A stretch of DNA of 64,000 bases. It comes from RH-AL1 sp965277355 (GTDB taxonomy: Bacteria; Pseudomonadota; Alphaproteobacteria; Rhizobiales; Beijerinckiaceae). The notes beneath the pieces are model-generated. The model was not told the DNA's origin. It did no database searches and was given only the letters and a program-made list of their open reading frames with translations. Positions 8,633-17,532 of this stretch are shown here, one piece after another. The stretch lies in NCBI GenBank assembly GCA_965277355.1, contig CBDICN010000002.1:124001-188000 (forward strand), given 5' to 3'. Made by a program: the position numbers and the translations under genes. Position 1 is the first letter of the stretch, and each line of letters opens with the position of its first letter.

Positions 8633-9565
8633 TTGAGCACCCTCCTTCTTCGCCATGCCTCCAGCCTCGACCACGACACCGGCCCGAGCCACCCGGAGCG
8701 GGCCGACCGCATCCGCGCGATCGACGAGGCGTTGGCCGATCCGCGCTTCGCTGCTCTTTCGCGCGAGGATGCGCCTTGGGGCGAGACGATAGCGGTCACC
8801 AGGGTTCACCCCGCCGATTACGTGACCGCACTCGAAGAGGCCGCGCCCAAGGACCACCAGATCGCGCTCGATCACGGCGACACGGTGATGAGCCCCGGAA
8901 CCTGGGCCTGCGTGATGCACGCGGTCGGCGGGGCCACGCGGGCGGTCGACGCGGTGATGGCGCGCCGGCATGCCAACGCCTTCGTCTCGGTGCGGCCGCC
9001 CGGCCACCATGCCGAGGCGACGACGCCGATGGGCTTCTGCCTGTTCAATTTCGCGGCCATCGCCGCGCGCCACGCCCAGGCGGCGCACGGCGCCAAGCGG
9101 GTCGCGATCGTCGACTTCGACGTCCACCACGGCAACGGCACCCAGGCGATCTTCTGGAGCGACCCGACGGTGATGTACGGCTCGACCCATCAGATGCCGC
9201 TGTTCCCCGGAACCGGGGCGGTGGGCGAGCGCGGCGACCACGACCAGATCGTCAACGCGCCGCTGCGCGCCGGCGACGACGGCGCGGCCTTCCGCGCCGC
9301 GATGGAAAGCCGGGTCCTGACGCGGCTCGACGGCTTCGCGCCGGACCTCGTCATCGTCTCCGCCGGCTTCGACGCGCATCACCGCGACCCGCTCGGGAGC
9401 GTCCGCCTCGTCGAGGAGGATTACGTGTGGATCACGGAAACGCTGATGGACGTGGCGCGCCGCCACGCCGGTGGCCGGCTGGTGTCGCTGCTGGAAGGCG
9501 GCTACGACCTCGAAGGCCTCTCGAAGTCGGTGGCGGCCCACGTCGGGACGTTGATGGGCGCCTGA
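8633..9565 (+). CDS. Histone deacetylase-family (acetyl-amide) hydrolase
   Basis: 310 residues of the arginase/deacetylase fold, class II HDAC/HdaH type. RPPGHHAEA (near residue 121) gives the paired active-site histidines. DFDVHHGNGT (near residue 162) gives the zinc-binding Asp and His, and SAGFDAHHRDPLG the second zinc Asp; a C-terminal LEGGYDLEGL completes the signature. In bacteria such enzymes remove acetyl groups from small amines, polyamines or proteins; the substrate is not readable. The start is a TTG at 8633 preceded by GAGG, which fixes an N-terminus (STLLLRHASSLDHDTG) of the family form. It converges on the GST gene with only 5 bp between them. Confidence 0.9.
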   Translation: MSTLLLRHASSLDHDTGPSHPERADRIRAIDEALADPRFAALSREDAPWGETIAVTRVHPADYVTALEEAAPKDHQIALDHGDTVMSPGTWACVMHAVGGATRAVDAVMARRHANAFVSVRPPGHHAEATTPMGFCLFNFAAIAARHAQAAHGAKRVAIVDFDVHHGNGTQAIFWSDPTVMYGSTHQMPLFPGTGAVGERGDHDQIVNAPLRAGDDGAAFRAAMESRVLTRLDGFAPDLVIVSAGFDAHHRDPLGSVRLVEEDYVWITETLMDVARRHAGGRLVSLLEGGYDLEGLSKSVAAHVGTLMGA

Positions 9566-9570
9566 GAGGC

Positions 9571-10209
9571 TCAGCCGGGTTTCGACATCGCCACGCGGTT
9601 CTTCACGCTCGCACGCTCTCGCATCTCCGCGTACCAGCCGAGCAGCGCCTCGCACTCCGGCGGCGTGGGCAGTTTCACCAGGTCGGCGAAGATCAAGCCG
9701 GCGATGACGGTGATGTCCGCCATCGAGAAGGCGTCGACCGCCACGTAGGGTTGCCTTTTCAGGATCGCATCGAAATAGACCATCCCGGCCAGAGCCCTGT
9801 CGCGCTGCCTCAAACCCCATTCGCGGTTCTGGTAGACCTCGACGCCGGGTCCGAGGCCCGGCGTCGCGTGGTGGAAATAGAGGCTGATCGCGTCGAGCAG
9901 CTCGAGCTCGGCGCGCTTGTTCATCATGTGGATCAGGCCTTTGTCCCGCGGCGTACGGCCGGTGAGGATCGGCTCGCCGTCGAGGGTGTCGAGGTACTCT
10001 GTGATCGCGGTGCACTCGGCGATGATGGTGCCGTCGTCGAGCTCGAGCACCGGCACCGTGCCGGCGTAGTTCAGCGCCAGGAACGCCGGCTGCTTGTGCT
10101 CGCCCTTGCGCAGGTCGACCATCACGAATTCCACGGCCAGCCCCTTCTCGGCGAGCGCGATGCGCACGCGGGCCGGATACGGGCCGATCGGAAAGTCATG
10201 GATCTTCAT
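9571..10209 (-). CDS. Glutathione S-transferase family protein
   Basis: 212 residues. The N-terminal thioredoxin-like domain (1-80) has IGPYPARVRIALAEKGL at the glutathione site region and the cis-Pro motif TVPVLELDDG followed by AECTAITEYL. The C-terminal all-helical domain contains FSMADITVIAGLIFADL, the N-capping-box region of GSTs. The ATG at 10209 begins the thioredoxin fold exactly; a longer open frame runs into the palindromic repeat and is not used. A detoxifying or glutathione-conjugating role is inferred from the family only. Confidence 0.88.
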   Translation of the reverse strand: MKIHDFPIGPYPARVRIALAEKGLAVEFVMVDLRKGEHKQPAFLALNYAGTVPVLELDDGTIIAECTAITEYLDTLDGEPILTGRTPRDKGLIHMMNKRAELELLDAISLYFHHATPGLGPGVEVYQNREWGLRQRDRALAGMVYFDAILKRQPYVAVDAFSMADITVIAGLIFADLVKLPTPPECEALLGWYAEMRERASVKNRVAMSKPG

Positions 10210-10336
10210 CGGGCGACATCCCTTGCTGGCGAACGCCGCCGCGAGGCTCGCCGGCGCGATCGATGTCGGCGAGATAGGCCTCCCCGTCCGCCTTGCCAGC
10301 GTCCGGCTGGCGGATTCACCCATCTCGGTGCGCGGA

Positions 10337-10506
10337 TCCTCCTCCACGAACCGGGGGAGGGGGACCGCCGAAGGCGGTGGAGGGGGCGGCCGCCGCGCTT
10401 ACATCGTCCGGTGAGAGCCGTCTCGAACGATCAACCATCATCGAAGCGCGCTCGCCCCCTCCACCATGCTTCGCATGGTCCCCCTCCCCCGCTTCGCGGA
10501 GGAGGA
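10337..10506. repeat. Interspersed palindromic repeat, family A, copy 1
   Basis: A long imperfect inverted repeat of about 170 bp. The left arm is about 10337-10387 and the right arm about 10454-10506. The arms pair over most of their length, sharing the TCCTCC, CGGGGGAGGGGGACC and GGTGGAGGGGGC blocks. It fills most of the 383-bp gap between the GST gene and the restriction-modification gene. A related copy lies at 61841-62022 with the same block order. No transposase is present, so it is a non-autonomous element or REP-like structure. Confidence 0.8.
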
Positions 10507-10592
10507 TCACTCCGACTGCCGCTGTTGCCGCCCGATTGCTCGACAACCGCTGCCGTTCAACCGATGATCGGCGCGCACCGGAGACCCGAGTC

Positions 10593-13500
10593 TTGGACGC
10601 CGACGCTTTCATCGCCCGCTGGACCGACCGCGAAGGCGGCGCGGAGCGGGCGAACTACCAGCTGTTTCTCAGCGAGCTCTGCGACGTGCTCGGGGTCGAC
10701 CGGCCGCAGCCGTCTAGCGCCACCGTCGCCCACAACGACTACGTCTTCGAGCGCGCCGTGCGCCCGCGCGACAGCGCCGAGACGAGCGCGCCCAAGCGCA
10801 TCGACCTCTACAAGAAAGGCTGCTTCATCCTGGAGGCCAAGCAGTCCCGCCTGCCCGGCAAGAAGAACGCGATCCCCGGTCGGCAAAACCCCGGCCAGGG
10901 CGCGCTGGCGCTCGACGAGCCGGAGCAGCTCGGCCGCCGCGGCACCGCCAAGGGCTGGGACGTGATGATGCAGAACGCCCGCCGCCAGGGCGAAGGCTAC
11001 GTCTTCCTGCTCGAGACCGACCAGCCGACGCCGCCGTTCCTCGTCGTCTGCGACGTCGGCCACTGCCTCGAGCTCTACGCCGATTTCACCGGCACCGGCC
11101 GCGCCTACGCCCAGTTTCCCGACCGCAAGGGCTTTCGCGTCTTCCTCGAGGACCTGCGCGACGACGCCGTCCGCGAGCGGCTGAAGGCGATCTGGACCGA
11201 TCCGCTCTCGCTCGATCCGACCCGGCACGCCGCCGCCGTCACCCGCGACATCGCGCGCCGCCTCGCCGAGGTGTCGAAGCGGCTGGAGGCGCGCGGCTGC
11301 AACGCCGAGGACGTCGCGCATTTCCTGATGCGCTGCCTGTTCACGATGTTCGCCGAGGACGTCGAGCTGCTGCCCAAGGACAGCTTCAAGACCCTGCTCG
11401 CGGAGAGCATCGAGGATCCGGCCCATTTCGCGTTCCGCCTCAAGGCGCTGTGGAAGCAGATGGACGACGGCGACGACTACAGCTTCGTCATCAAGGCGCG
11501 GGTGAAAAAGTTCAACGGCGGCCTGTTCAAGAGCACCACCGCGTTCGACCTCGAAGCGCAAGAGATCGGCGAGCTCCACGCCGCCGCGGCGCGGCGCTGG
11601 ACCGAGGTCGATCCGGCGATCTTCGGCACGCTCTTGGAGCAGGCGCTCGACAAGACCGAGCGGCGCAAGCTCGGCGCGCATTACACGCCGCGCGCCTACG
11701 TGCGGCGGCTCGTCGACGCCACGATCATGGAGCCGCTGCGCGCCGACTGGCAGGCGGCGCTGACCAAGGCCGAGCAGGCCAAGGAGGACGGCGACGAGAC
11801 CAAGGCGGTGGCCGCCGTCCGCGGCTTTCACCGCCGGCTTTGCGCGACCCGCGTACTCGACCCGGCCTGCGGCACCGGCAACTTCCTCTACGTGGCGCTG
11901 GAGCTGATGAAGACGCTGGAGGGCGAGGTGCTGGAGACGCTCGCCAAGCTCGGCGAGCCGGAAAGCATGGGGCTCGACCGCGACAGCGTCGACCCGCACC
12001 GCTTTCTCGGCCTGGAGATCAACCCGCGCGCCGCGGCGATCGCCGAGCTGGTGATCTGGATCGGCTATTTGCAGCAGCACTATCGCACCCGCACCGGGCA
12101 CCCGAGCGAGCCGATCCTGAGGGATTTTCGCAACATCAACTTCGGCCGGCGCGGCGGCTATGACGCGGTGCTGACGTGGGACGGGTATCCCGTGCCGGAG
12201 GTGGTGGAGAAGGACGGCAAGCGGGTCGCGGCCTACCCCAACGCGCGGCGGCCGGACTGGCCGGAGGCGGAGTTCATCGTCGGCAACCCGCCGTTCATCG
12301 GCGGCAAGGACATCCGCTCGCGGCTGGCGCCGGGCTACGCCGAAGCGCTGTGGGCGGCGCATCCGCACATGAACGAGAGCGCCGATTTCGTGATGTACTG
12401 GTGGGACCGCGCGGCGGAAATTTTGACGCGCAAAGGGACGCCGCTGCGGCGGTTCGGTTTGGTGACCACCAATTCGATCAGCCAGGTGTTCCAGCGCCGG
12501 GTGATGGAGCGGCACCTGAACGGCAAGGCGCCGCTGTCGCTGGTCTTCGCGGTGCCGGACCACCCGTGGACCAAGGCGACCAAGGAGGCGGCTGCGGTGC
12601 GGATCGGCATGACGGTGGCCGAGGCGGGCGCCAGGGACGGCGTGCTGCGCGAGGTTTTGAGCGAGGCCGGGCTCGACACCGACGAGCCGACACTTGCGTT
12701 CGCGGCGCGCGCCGGGCGGATCAACTCGGACCTCTCCGTCGGCATCGATGTCGGCAGAGCGCGTCCTTTGCAGGCAAACCAAGGTATCGCGTCGCGGGGC
12801 GTGCAGCTCATGAGCGCCGGCTTCATCGTGACGCCGGCCGAGGCCGCGCATCTCGGTCTCGGCAAGCGCCCCGGCCTCGAACGCCACATCCGCCCCTACC
12901 GCAACGGCCGCGACCTCACCGCCCGCTCGCGCGACGCGCTGGTCATCGACCTGTTCGGGTTGACCGTGGAGGAGGTGCGGCGAGACTTTCCGGAGGTCTA
13001 CCAGCGCGTTCTCGAAAGGGTTAAACCCGAGCGAGACGCGAACAACCGCGCATCCTATCGCCGCAATTGGTGGATTTTCGGAGAGCCGAGACGCGAGCTG
13101 CGACCTGCTATCGCGAATTTGCCGCGTTACATCGTGACCGTCGAGACCATGCGGCATCGGCTATTCCTTTTCCACGATGCCGAGGTCGTTCCCGATAACA
13201 AGCTGATCTGTATTGCGGATGCGGATGCGTTCACCGCCGCCGTTCTTTCTTCGAGAATCCATCAGCGTTGGGCAATCATCACAGGTGGATGGTTGGGTGT
13301 GGGCAACGATCCCGTCTACGTGAAATCAGCGTGCTTCGACCCCTTCCCCTTCCCCGATCCTCCCGAGGCGCTGAAGGCGAAGCTCCGCGAGGCCGGCGAG
13401 GCGCTCGACGCCCACCGCAAGCGGGTGCTCGCCGAGCATCCCGACCTCACGCTGACCGGCCTCTACAACGTGCTGGAGAAGATCAAATCCGTCATTGCGA

Positions 13501-14099
13501 GCGCACGCGAAGCAACCCAGGGGCCGCGGGGCGCGGTGTCGCCGGACGGGAGCGGCGGCCCTGGGTTGCTTCGCTCCGCTCGCAATGACGGAACGGCCGT
13601 CCTCACCGACAAGGAAGAGGATATCAAGACCCGCGGCCTCGTGCTCATCCTCAAGGAGCTGCACGACGAGATCGACCGGCTGACGGCGCGGGCCTATGGT
13701 TGGCCGGTCGACCTTTCGGACGAGGAGATCCTCGCCCGGCTGGTGGCGCTCAACGCCGAGCGGGCGAAGGAGGAGGCGGCGGGGCTGGTGCGCTGGCTGC
13801 GGCCGGACTACCAGGTCCCGCGCTTCGGCAAGCAAATCGCCGCCAGGACCGGCGAGCTCGACCTGCCGGAGATCGCCGCCGCCGAGGCCGGCCTGCCGCC
13901 CTTCCCGGCCGACCGCGACGAGCACCCGCTCGCCGTCGAGCGGGCGCTGCGCGCCGCCGGCCGGCCGATGACGGCGGCGGAGATCGCGCGCGGGTTCAAG
14001 CGCGGCGACAAGCGCGTCGAGCGGCGCGTCGCGCAGGTGCTCGGCACGCTGGTGCGCTACGGCCGCGTCAGCGCCGCCGGCGACCGGTACGCCGCCTGA
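10593..14099 (+). CDS. MmeI-like single-chain (type IIL) restriction endonuclease-methyltransferase
   Basis: 1168 residues from a TTG at 10593 that has GGAG about 9 nt upstream. The N-terminal nuclease domain shows D71, nine residues, then E81-A-K83 (RIDLYKK...LEAK). This is the D-X9-EXK active site of MmeI-type enzymes. A helical linker (about 230-410) follows. The N6-adenine methyltransferase has motif I DPACGTGNFL near residue 422 and catalytic NPPFIGGK near 565; the recognition domain lies in about 700-920. A C-terminal extension ends in a winged-helix-like segment (PMTAAEIARGFKRGDKRVERRV). One polypeptide therefore binds, methylates one strand and cuts at a distance. Residues 966-1000 are encoded by a palindromic element (13488-13592) that splits the C-terminal region in frame. 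It is followed by BrnTA and an HsdR remnant, a small defence island. Confident for an RM enzyme; the specificity is unknown. Confidence 0.88.
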   Translation: MDADAFIARWTDREGGAERANYQLFLSELCDVLGVDRPQPSSATVAHNDYVFERAVRPRDSAETSAPKRIDLYKKGCFILEAKQSRLPGKKNAIPGRQNPGQGALALDEPEQLGRRGTAKGWDVMMQNARRQGEGYVFLLETDQPTPPFLVVCDVGHCLELYADFTGTGRAYAQFPDRKGFRVFLEDLRDDAVRERLKAIWTDPLSLDPTRHAAAVTRDIARRLAEVSKRLEARGCNAEDVAHFLMRCLFTMFAEDVELLPKDSFKTLLAESIEDPAHFAFRLKALWKQMDDGDDYSFVIKARVKKFNGGLFKSTTAFDLEAQEIGELHAAAARRWTEVDPAIFGTLLEQALDKTERRKLGAHYTPRAYVRRLVDATIMEPLRADWQAALTKAEQAKEDGDETKAVAAVRGFHRRLCATRVLDPACGTGNFLYVALELMKTLEGEVLETLAKLGEPESMGLDRDSVDPHRFLGLEINPRAAAIAELVIWIGYLQQHYRTRTGHPSEPILRDFRNINFGRRGGYDAVLTWDGYPVPEVVEKDGKRVAAYPNARRPDWPEAEFIVGNPPFIGGKDIRSRLAPGYAEALWAAHPHMNESADFVMYWWDRAAEILTRKGTPLRRFGLVTTNSISQVFQRRVMERHLNGKAPLSLVFAVPDHPWTKATKEAAAVRIGMTVAEAGARDGVLREVLSEAGLDTDEPTLAFAARAGRINSDLSVGIDVGRARPLQANQGIASRGVQLMSAGFIVTPAEAAHLGLGKRPGLERHIRPYRNGRDLTARSRDALVIDLFGLTVEEVRRDFPEVYQRVLERVKPERDANNRASYRRNWWIFGEPRRELRPAIANLPRYIVTVETMRHRLFLFHDAEVVPDNKLICIADADAFTAAVLSSRIHQRWAIITGGWLGVGNDPVYVKSACFDPFPFPDPPEALKAKLREAGEALDAHRKRVLAEHPDLTLTGLYNVLEKIKSVIASAREATQGPRGAVSPDGSGGPGLLRSARNDGTAVLTDKEEDIKTRGLVLILKELHDEIDRLTARAYGWPVDLSDEEILARLVALNAERAKEEAAGLVRWLRPDYQVPRFGKQIAARTGELDLPEIAAAEAGLPPFPADRDEHPLAVERALRAAGRPMTAAEIARGFKRGDKRVERRVAQVLGTLVRYGRVSAAGDRYAA
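13488..13592. repeat. 105-bp palindromic element inserted in frame within the RM gene
   Basis: Near-perfect inverted repeat. The left arm at 13488-13522 begins TCCGTCATTGCGAGCG and ends AAGCAACCCAGGG. The right arm at 13559-13592 is its reverse complement apart from one extra base and one or two changes. The element is exactly 105 bp (35 codons) and has no stop in the host frame, so it adds 35 residues (SVIASAREATQ...LLRSARNDG) to the protein. CGTCATTGCGAGCG-type palindromes are common intergenic repeats in proteobacteria; finding one inside a coding frame is unusual and recalls the Rickettsia palindromic elements. Confidence 0.88.
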
Positions 14100-14212
14100 G
14101 GGCCGGTCATGCCGCGCTTCGACCTGCCCTGGGTGAGATCGCCAAGCCGAGGAAGACGATCGCCCGTTGCGCCGGCTTCTGCGCTCATGACCGGCTCCAC
14201 TCGGGGCGCGCA

Positions 14213-14497
14213 TCAGCGAAGTCGCGCGGCCCTTCGCAACGCGTCGTTGATGCGACCTTGCCATCCCGCGCCGGCACCGCGGAAGTAAGCAATGACGTCG
14301 GCGTCCAGCCGCAGCGTGACCTGTTGCTTGGGGAACGCCAAAGGCGGCCGGCCGCGCTTCACCGGCACCCCGTCACGGTGCTCGACCGCGCGGTCGATCA
14401 TCGCGTCGGTCAACTCCGGCACGTCGTCCGGATCGGCGGTCGCCTCGGATCTAATCGCCCTCGAGGCGCGCGCGGAATTTTCTTTGTTCCCTGGCAT
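14213..14497 (-). CDS. brnA: BrnA-family antitoxin
   Basis: 94 residues. The C-terminal half carries the BrnA pattern: KQQVTLRLDADVIAYFRGAG, then GWQGRINDALRRA, a ribbon-helix-helix DNA-binding fold. BrnA neutralises the BrnT RNase and represses the shared operon through this fold. The start overlaps the 3' end of the BrnT gene by 47 nt on the same strand, the usual toxin-first order of this system. The N-terminal 45 residues are acidic and probably bind BrnT. Confidence 0.88.
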   Translation of the reverse strand: MPGNKENSARASRAIRSEATADPDDVPELTDAMIDRAVEHRDGVPVKRGRPPLAFPKQQVTLRLDADVIAYFRGAGAGWQGRINDALRRAARLR

Positions 14498-14729
14498 TGG
14501 CTCTTCTCATGGTGAAGACGTGGCGGAGGTCCCCACGCCGCGTCCAGCCGACGATCACCATACGGTCTTTCAGAAAGCCGATGGAGACGACACGGGTTTC
14601 GCCATAGTCTTTGCGATCGTCGATCACGTCGAACGTCCGCCCCGCGAAAATCGTAGCCGCCGCCTCGAAATCGAGACCGCGATGAAGCAACGTCCAATTT
14701 CGTTTAGCGGGATCGTAGCTGATCTTCAC
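14451..14729 (-). CDS. brnT: BrnT-family ribonuclease toxin
   Basis: 92 residues, the normal BrnT length. Features are the N-terminal ISYDPAKRNW..LHRGLDF, the central VIDDRKDYGETRVVSIGFL, and the C-terminal RRGDLRHVFTMRRANAREQRKF. These are the RelE-like BrnT fold and its conserved basic/His residues. BrnT cleaves RNA and arrests growth until bound by BrnA. Known brnTA operons are autorepressed and stress-induced; no operator was resolved here. The gene precedes and overlaps brnA. It adjoins the MmeI-like gene and an HsdR remnant, consistent with a defence or plasticity locus. Confidence 0.9.
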   Translation of the reverse strand: MKISYDPAKRNWTLLHRGLDFEAAATIFAGRTFDVIDDRKDYGETRVVSIGFLKDRMVIVGWTRRGDLRHVFTMRRANAREQRKFRARLEGD

Positions 14730-14759
14730 GGATAAATGTAGCTACATATAACCTGTGCG

Positions 14760-15098
14760 TCAAGCTGTGCCGACATAATCGCCGCCGCGCCGCGGGGCCG
14801 TGTGCAGCGTCACGTCGCCCGCAGCACCAGCCCGCCGACGATCCCGGCCTGCGCCACCGGCACGGACAGCTTCACCACCGAGCCGCGCTCGTCCTCGATC
14901 CAGCGAGGCTCGCCGGCGAGCGAGCTCTGACCCGTGACCACCCCGGCCGACATCGACGCCATCTTGGCCGCCCGCAAGACACACGGCGAAACCGAGGCCG
15001 GCGCCGAGGTTCGTCTCGGCACGGTCTTGGATCAGCCAGCCGGCGGCTTCGAGCTGGGCGTCGATGAGCCGGCGCGCACGCTCCTCTGGTGTCGCCAT
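14760..15098 (-). pseudogene. Remnant of a type I restriction HsdR gene (N-terminus only)
   Basis: The frame from the ATG at 15098 opens with TPEERARRLIDAQLEAAGW followed by LIQDRAE.NLGAGLG. This is the characteristic first 35 or so residues of HsdR subunits (TPEE.AR..ID..L..AGW..QD). Past about residue 37 the similarity stops and the frame becomes Gly/Arg-rich and uninformative. An overlapping frame at 14810-15022 (GQSSLAGEPRWIEDERGS...) looks more protein-like and may be part of a second joined fragment. No nuclease or helicase motif survives. Read as a truncated relic of a former type I system. The gap 14730-15180 holds nothing else recognisable. Confidence 0.45.
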
Positions 15099-15180
15099 GA
15101 CGACGTTATCGAACGAACCCAGCTTGACCGCAACCGAGATTGTGGCGCGATCATCCTACACCTAGAAAGCGATGCCGCCC

Positions 15181-17319
15181 TCAGTGCGCGAGGATCGCCA
15201 GCAGCAGCAGGGCGACGATGTTGGTGATCTTGATCGCCGGGTTGACGGCGGGGCCGGCGGTGTCCTTGTAGGGGTCGCCGACGGTATCGCCGGTGACGGA
15301 CGCCTTGTGGGCGTCGCCGCCCTTGAGGTGGCGGACGCCGTCCTTGTCGATGAAACCGTCCTCGAAACTCTTCTTGGCGTTATCCCAGGCGCCGCCGCCC
15401 GACGTCATCGAGACGGCGACGAACAGGCCGTTGACGATGACGCCGAGCAGCGAGGCGCCGAGCGCCGCGAAGGCCGACGCCTTCGAGCCGGAAATCAGCA
15501 GCACGCCGAAATAGACGACGACGGGCGCCAACACCGGCAGCAGCGAGGGGATGATCATCTCGCGGATCGCCGCCTTGGTGAGGAGGTCGACCGCCCGCGC
15601 GTAGTTCGGGCGCGAGGTGCCGGCCATGATGCCGGAATCCTCGCGGAACTGGCGGCGGACCTCCTCGACGACCGAGCCGGCGGCGCGGCCCACCGCGGTC
15701 ATCGCGATGCCGCCGAAGAGGTAGGGGATCATGCCGCCGAAGATCAGCCCGGCGACGACGTAAGGGTTGGAAAGGTCGAACGAGATGTCGCCGATGCCGG
15801 CGAAATACTTGTACTTGTCGGGCTGCGAGGCAAAATAGTGCAGGTCGCCCGAGTAGGCGGCGAACAGCACCAGCGCGCCGAGGCCGGCGGAGCCGATCGC
15901 GTAGCCCTTGGTGACGGCCTTGGTGGTGTTGCCCACGGCGTCGAGGGCGTCCGTCGAATGCCGCACCTCGGAGGGCAGGCCCGCCATTTCGGCGATGCCG
16001 CCGGCGTTGTCGGTCACCGGTCCGAAGGCGTCGAGCGCGACGATCATGCCGGCGAGGCCGAGCATGGTGGTGACCGAGATCGCCAGACCGAACAGGCCGG
16101 CGAGCTGGTAGGTGGCGATGATGCCGCCGATGATGACGAGGGCCGGCAGCGCCGTCGATTCGAGCGACACGGCGAGGCCTTGGATGACGTTGGTGCCGTG
16201 GCCGGTCACCGAGGCCTGGGCGATCGAGACGACCGGGCGCTTGCCGGTGCCGGTGTAGTATTCGGTGATGACGACGATCAGCGCCGTCACCACAAGACCG
16301 ACGAGACCGCAGAAGAACAGCCGCAGGCCGGTGATCTCGACGTTGTTGACGATGCCGAGCGAGCCGAAGCCGACGGTGAAGTAGGTGGCGATCGCCAGGC
16401 CGCCGACCGACAACACGCCGGTTACGACGAGGCCCTTGTAGAGCGCGCCCATGATCGAGCCGTTGGCGCCGAGCCGCACGGCATAGGTGCCGGCGATCGA
16501 GGTGACGATGCAGGTGGCGCAGATCGCCAGCGGGTAGAGCATCGCCATCTTGAGGAGCGGCGTGGCGCCGAAGTAGATCGCGGCCAGCACCATCGTGGCG
16601 ACGACCGTCACGGCATAGGTCTCGAAGAGGTCGGCCGCCATGCCGGCGCAATCGCCGACGTTGTCGCCGACGTTGTCGGCGATGGTCGCCGGGTTGCGCG
16701 GATCGTCCTCCGGGATGCCGGCCTCCACTTTCCCGACGAGGTCGGCGCCGACGTCGGCGCCCTTGGTGAAGATGCCGCCGCCGAGCCGCGCGAAGATCGA
16801 GATCAGCGAGGCGCCGAAGCCGAGCGCGACGAGCGCGTCGACGACTTCGCGGCTGTTGGAGGCGTGCCCGAGCGGGCCGGTGAGGATCATGTAGTAGACG
16901 GCGACGCCGAGCAGCGCGAGGCCGGCGACGAGCATGCCGGTGATGGCGCCGGCCTTGAACGAGATGTCGAGGCCGCGCGCGAGGGAGAGCGCCGCGCCCT
17001 GCGCGGTGCGGACGTTGGCGCGCACCGACACGTTCATCCCGATGAACCCGGCCGCGCCCGAGAGCACGGCGCCGATCAGGAAGCCGACCGCGACGGGCCA
17101 GGACAACAGGAGGCCGAGGACGACGAAGATGACGATTCCGACGGCGGCGATGGTGAGATACTGGCGGCGGAGATAGGCCTGCGCGCCCTCGGCGATGGCG
17201 CCGGCGATCTCCTGCATGCGGACGGAGCCGGCGTCGGCGGCAAGCAGCTGCGATGCGGTCACGATCCCGTAGACGATCGACAGCAAGCCGCCGAGGATAA
17301 CCAACCAAAGTCCAAGCAT
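15181..17319 (-). CDS. hppA: K+-insensitive pyrophosphate-energised proton pump
   Basis: 712 residues and about 16 membrane segments. It couples hydrolysis of cytoplasmic pyrophosphate to proton export across the inner membrane. Family motifs include DVGADLVGK near residue 190, the paired Asp-rich DNVGDNVGDCAGMAADLFE near 220, and DAFGPVTDNAGGIAEM near 430. The diagnostic site reads GNTTKAVTKG (near residue 460). A lysine in place of the alanine of GNTTAA marks the K+-independent subfamily. Two ATGs compete: 17328 has GGGAGA almost touching it, while 17319 has the same GGGAG at about 10 nt, so 17319 is preferred. It is a monocistronic unit. Confidence 0.95.
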   Translation of the reverse strand: MLGLWLVILGGLLSIVYGIVTASQLLAADAGSVRMQEIAGAIAEGAQAYLRRQYLTIAAVGIVIFVVLGLLLSWPVAVGFLIGAVLSGAAGFIGMNVSVRANVRTAQGAALSLARGLDISFKAGAITGMLVAGLALLGVAVYYMILTGPLGHASNSREVVDALVALGFGASLISIFARLGGGIFTKGADVGADLVGKVEAGIPEDDPRNPATIADNVGDNVGDCAGMAADLFETYAVTVVATMVLAAIYFGATPLLKMAMLYPLAICATCIVTSIAGTYAVRLGANGSIMGALYKGLVVTGVLSVGGLAIATYFTVGFGSLGIVNNVEITGLRLFFCGLVGLVVTALIVVITEYYTGTGKRPVVSIAQASVTGHGTNVIQGLAVSLESTALPALVIIGGIIATYQLAGLFGLAISVTTMLGLAGMIVALDAFGPVTDNAGGIAEMAGLPSEVRHSTDALDAVGNTTKAVTKGYAIGSAGLGALVLFAAYSGDLHYFASQPDKYKYFAGIGDISFDLSNPYVVAGLIFGGMIPYLFGGIAMTAVGRAAGSVVEEVRRQFREDSGIMAGTSRPNYARAVDLLTKAAIREMIIPSLLPVLAPVVVYFGVLLISGSKASAFAALGASLLGVIVNGLFVAVSMTSGGGAWDNAKKSFEDGFIDKDGVRHLKGGDAHKASVTGDTVGDPYKDTAGPAVNPAIKITNIVALLLLAILAH

Positions 17320-17532
17320 CGCGCGCATTCTCCCGCTCGCCGGTTCGTGTCGCCAGCGTGGTTTTCGGCGCGGACCATATGCAGAAAGCGCACGGCTCGG
17401 CAATTGAGGAAAGCGCCGGACGCTCGGCTTGGCCCTCTGACGAAGGTGCGGATTGTGCAATGCGTCCTCGCGCGCCGACACGTCTCGTGCGATGGTGCGC
17501 GAAGACGACGGGGATGCTCAGGGAATTCTCAT

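Noticed and set aside
10557..13157. 866-codon minus-strand frame opposite the RM gene
   Set aside because: Composition and lack of motifs mark it as antisense shadow; the plus-strand frame has nuclease and methyltransferase motifs.
15172..17481. Long plus-strand frame over hppA
   Set aside because: Asp/Gly/Arg/Glu-rich antisense product; the hppA frame has full family motifs. Only its last part coincides with the real gene at 17533.
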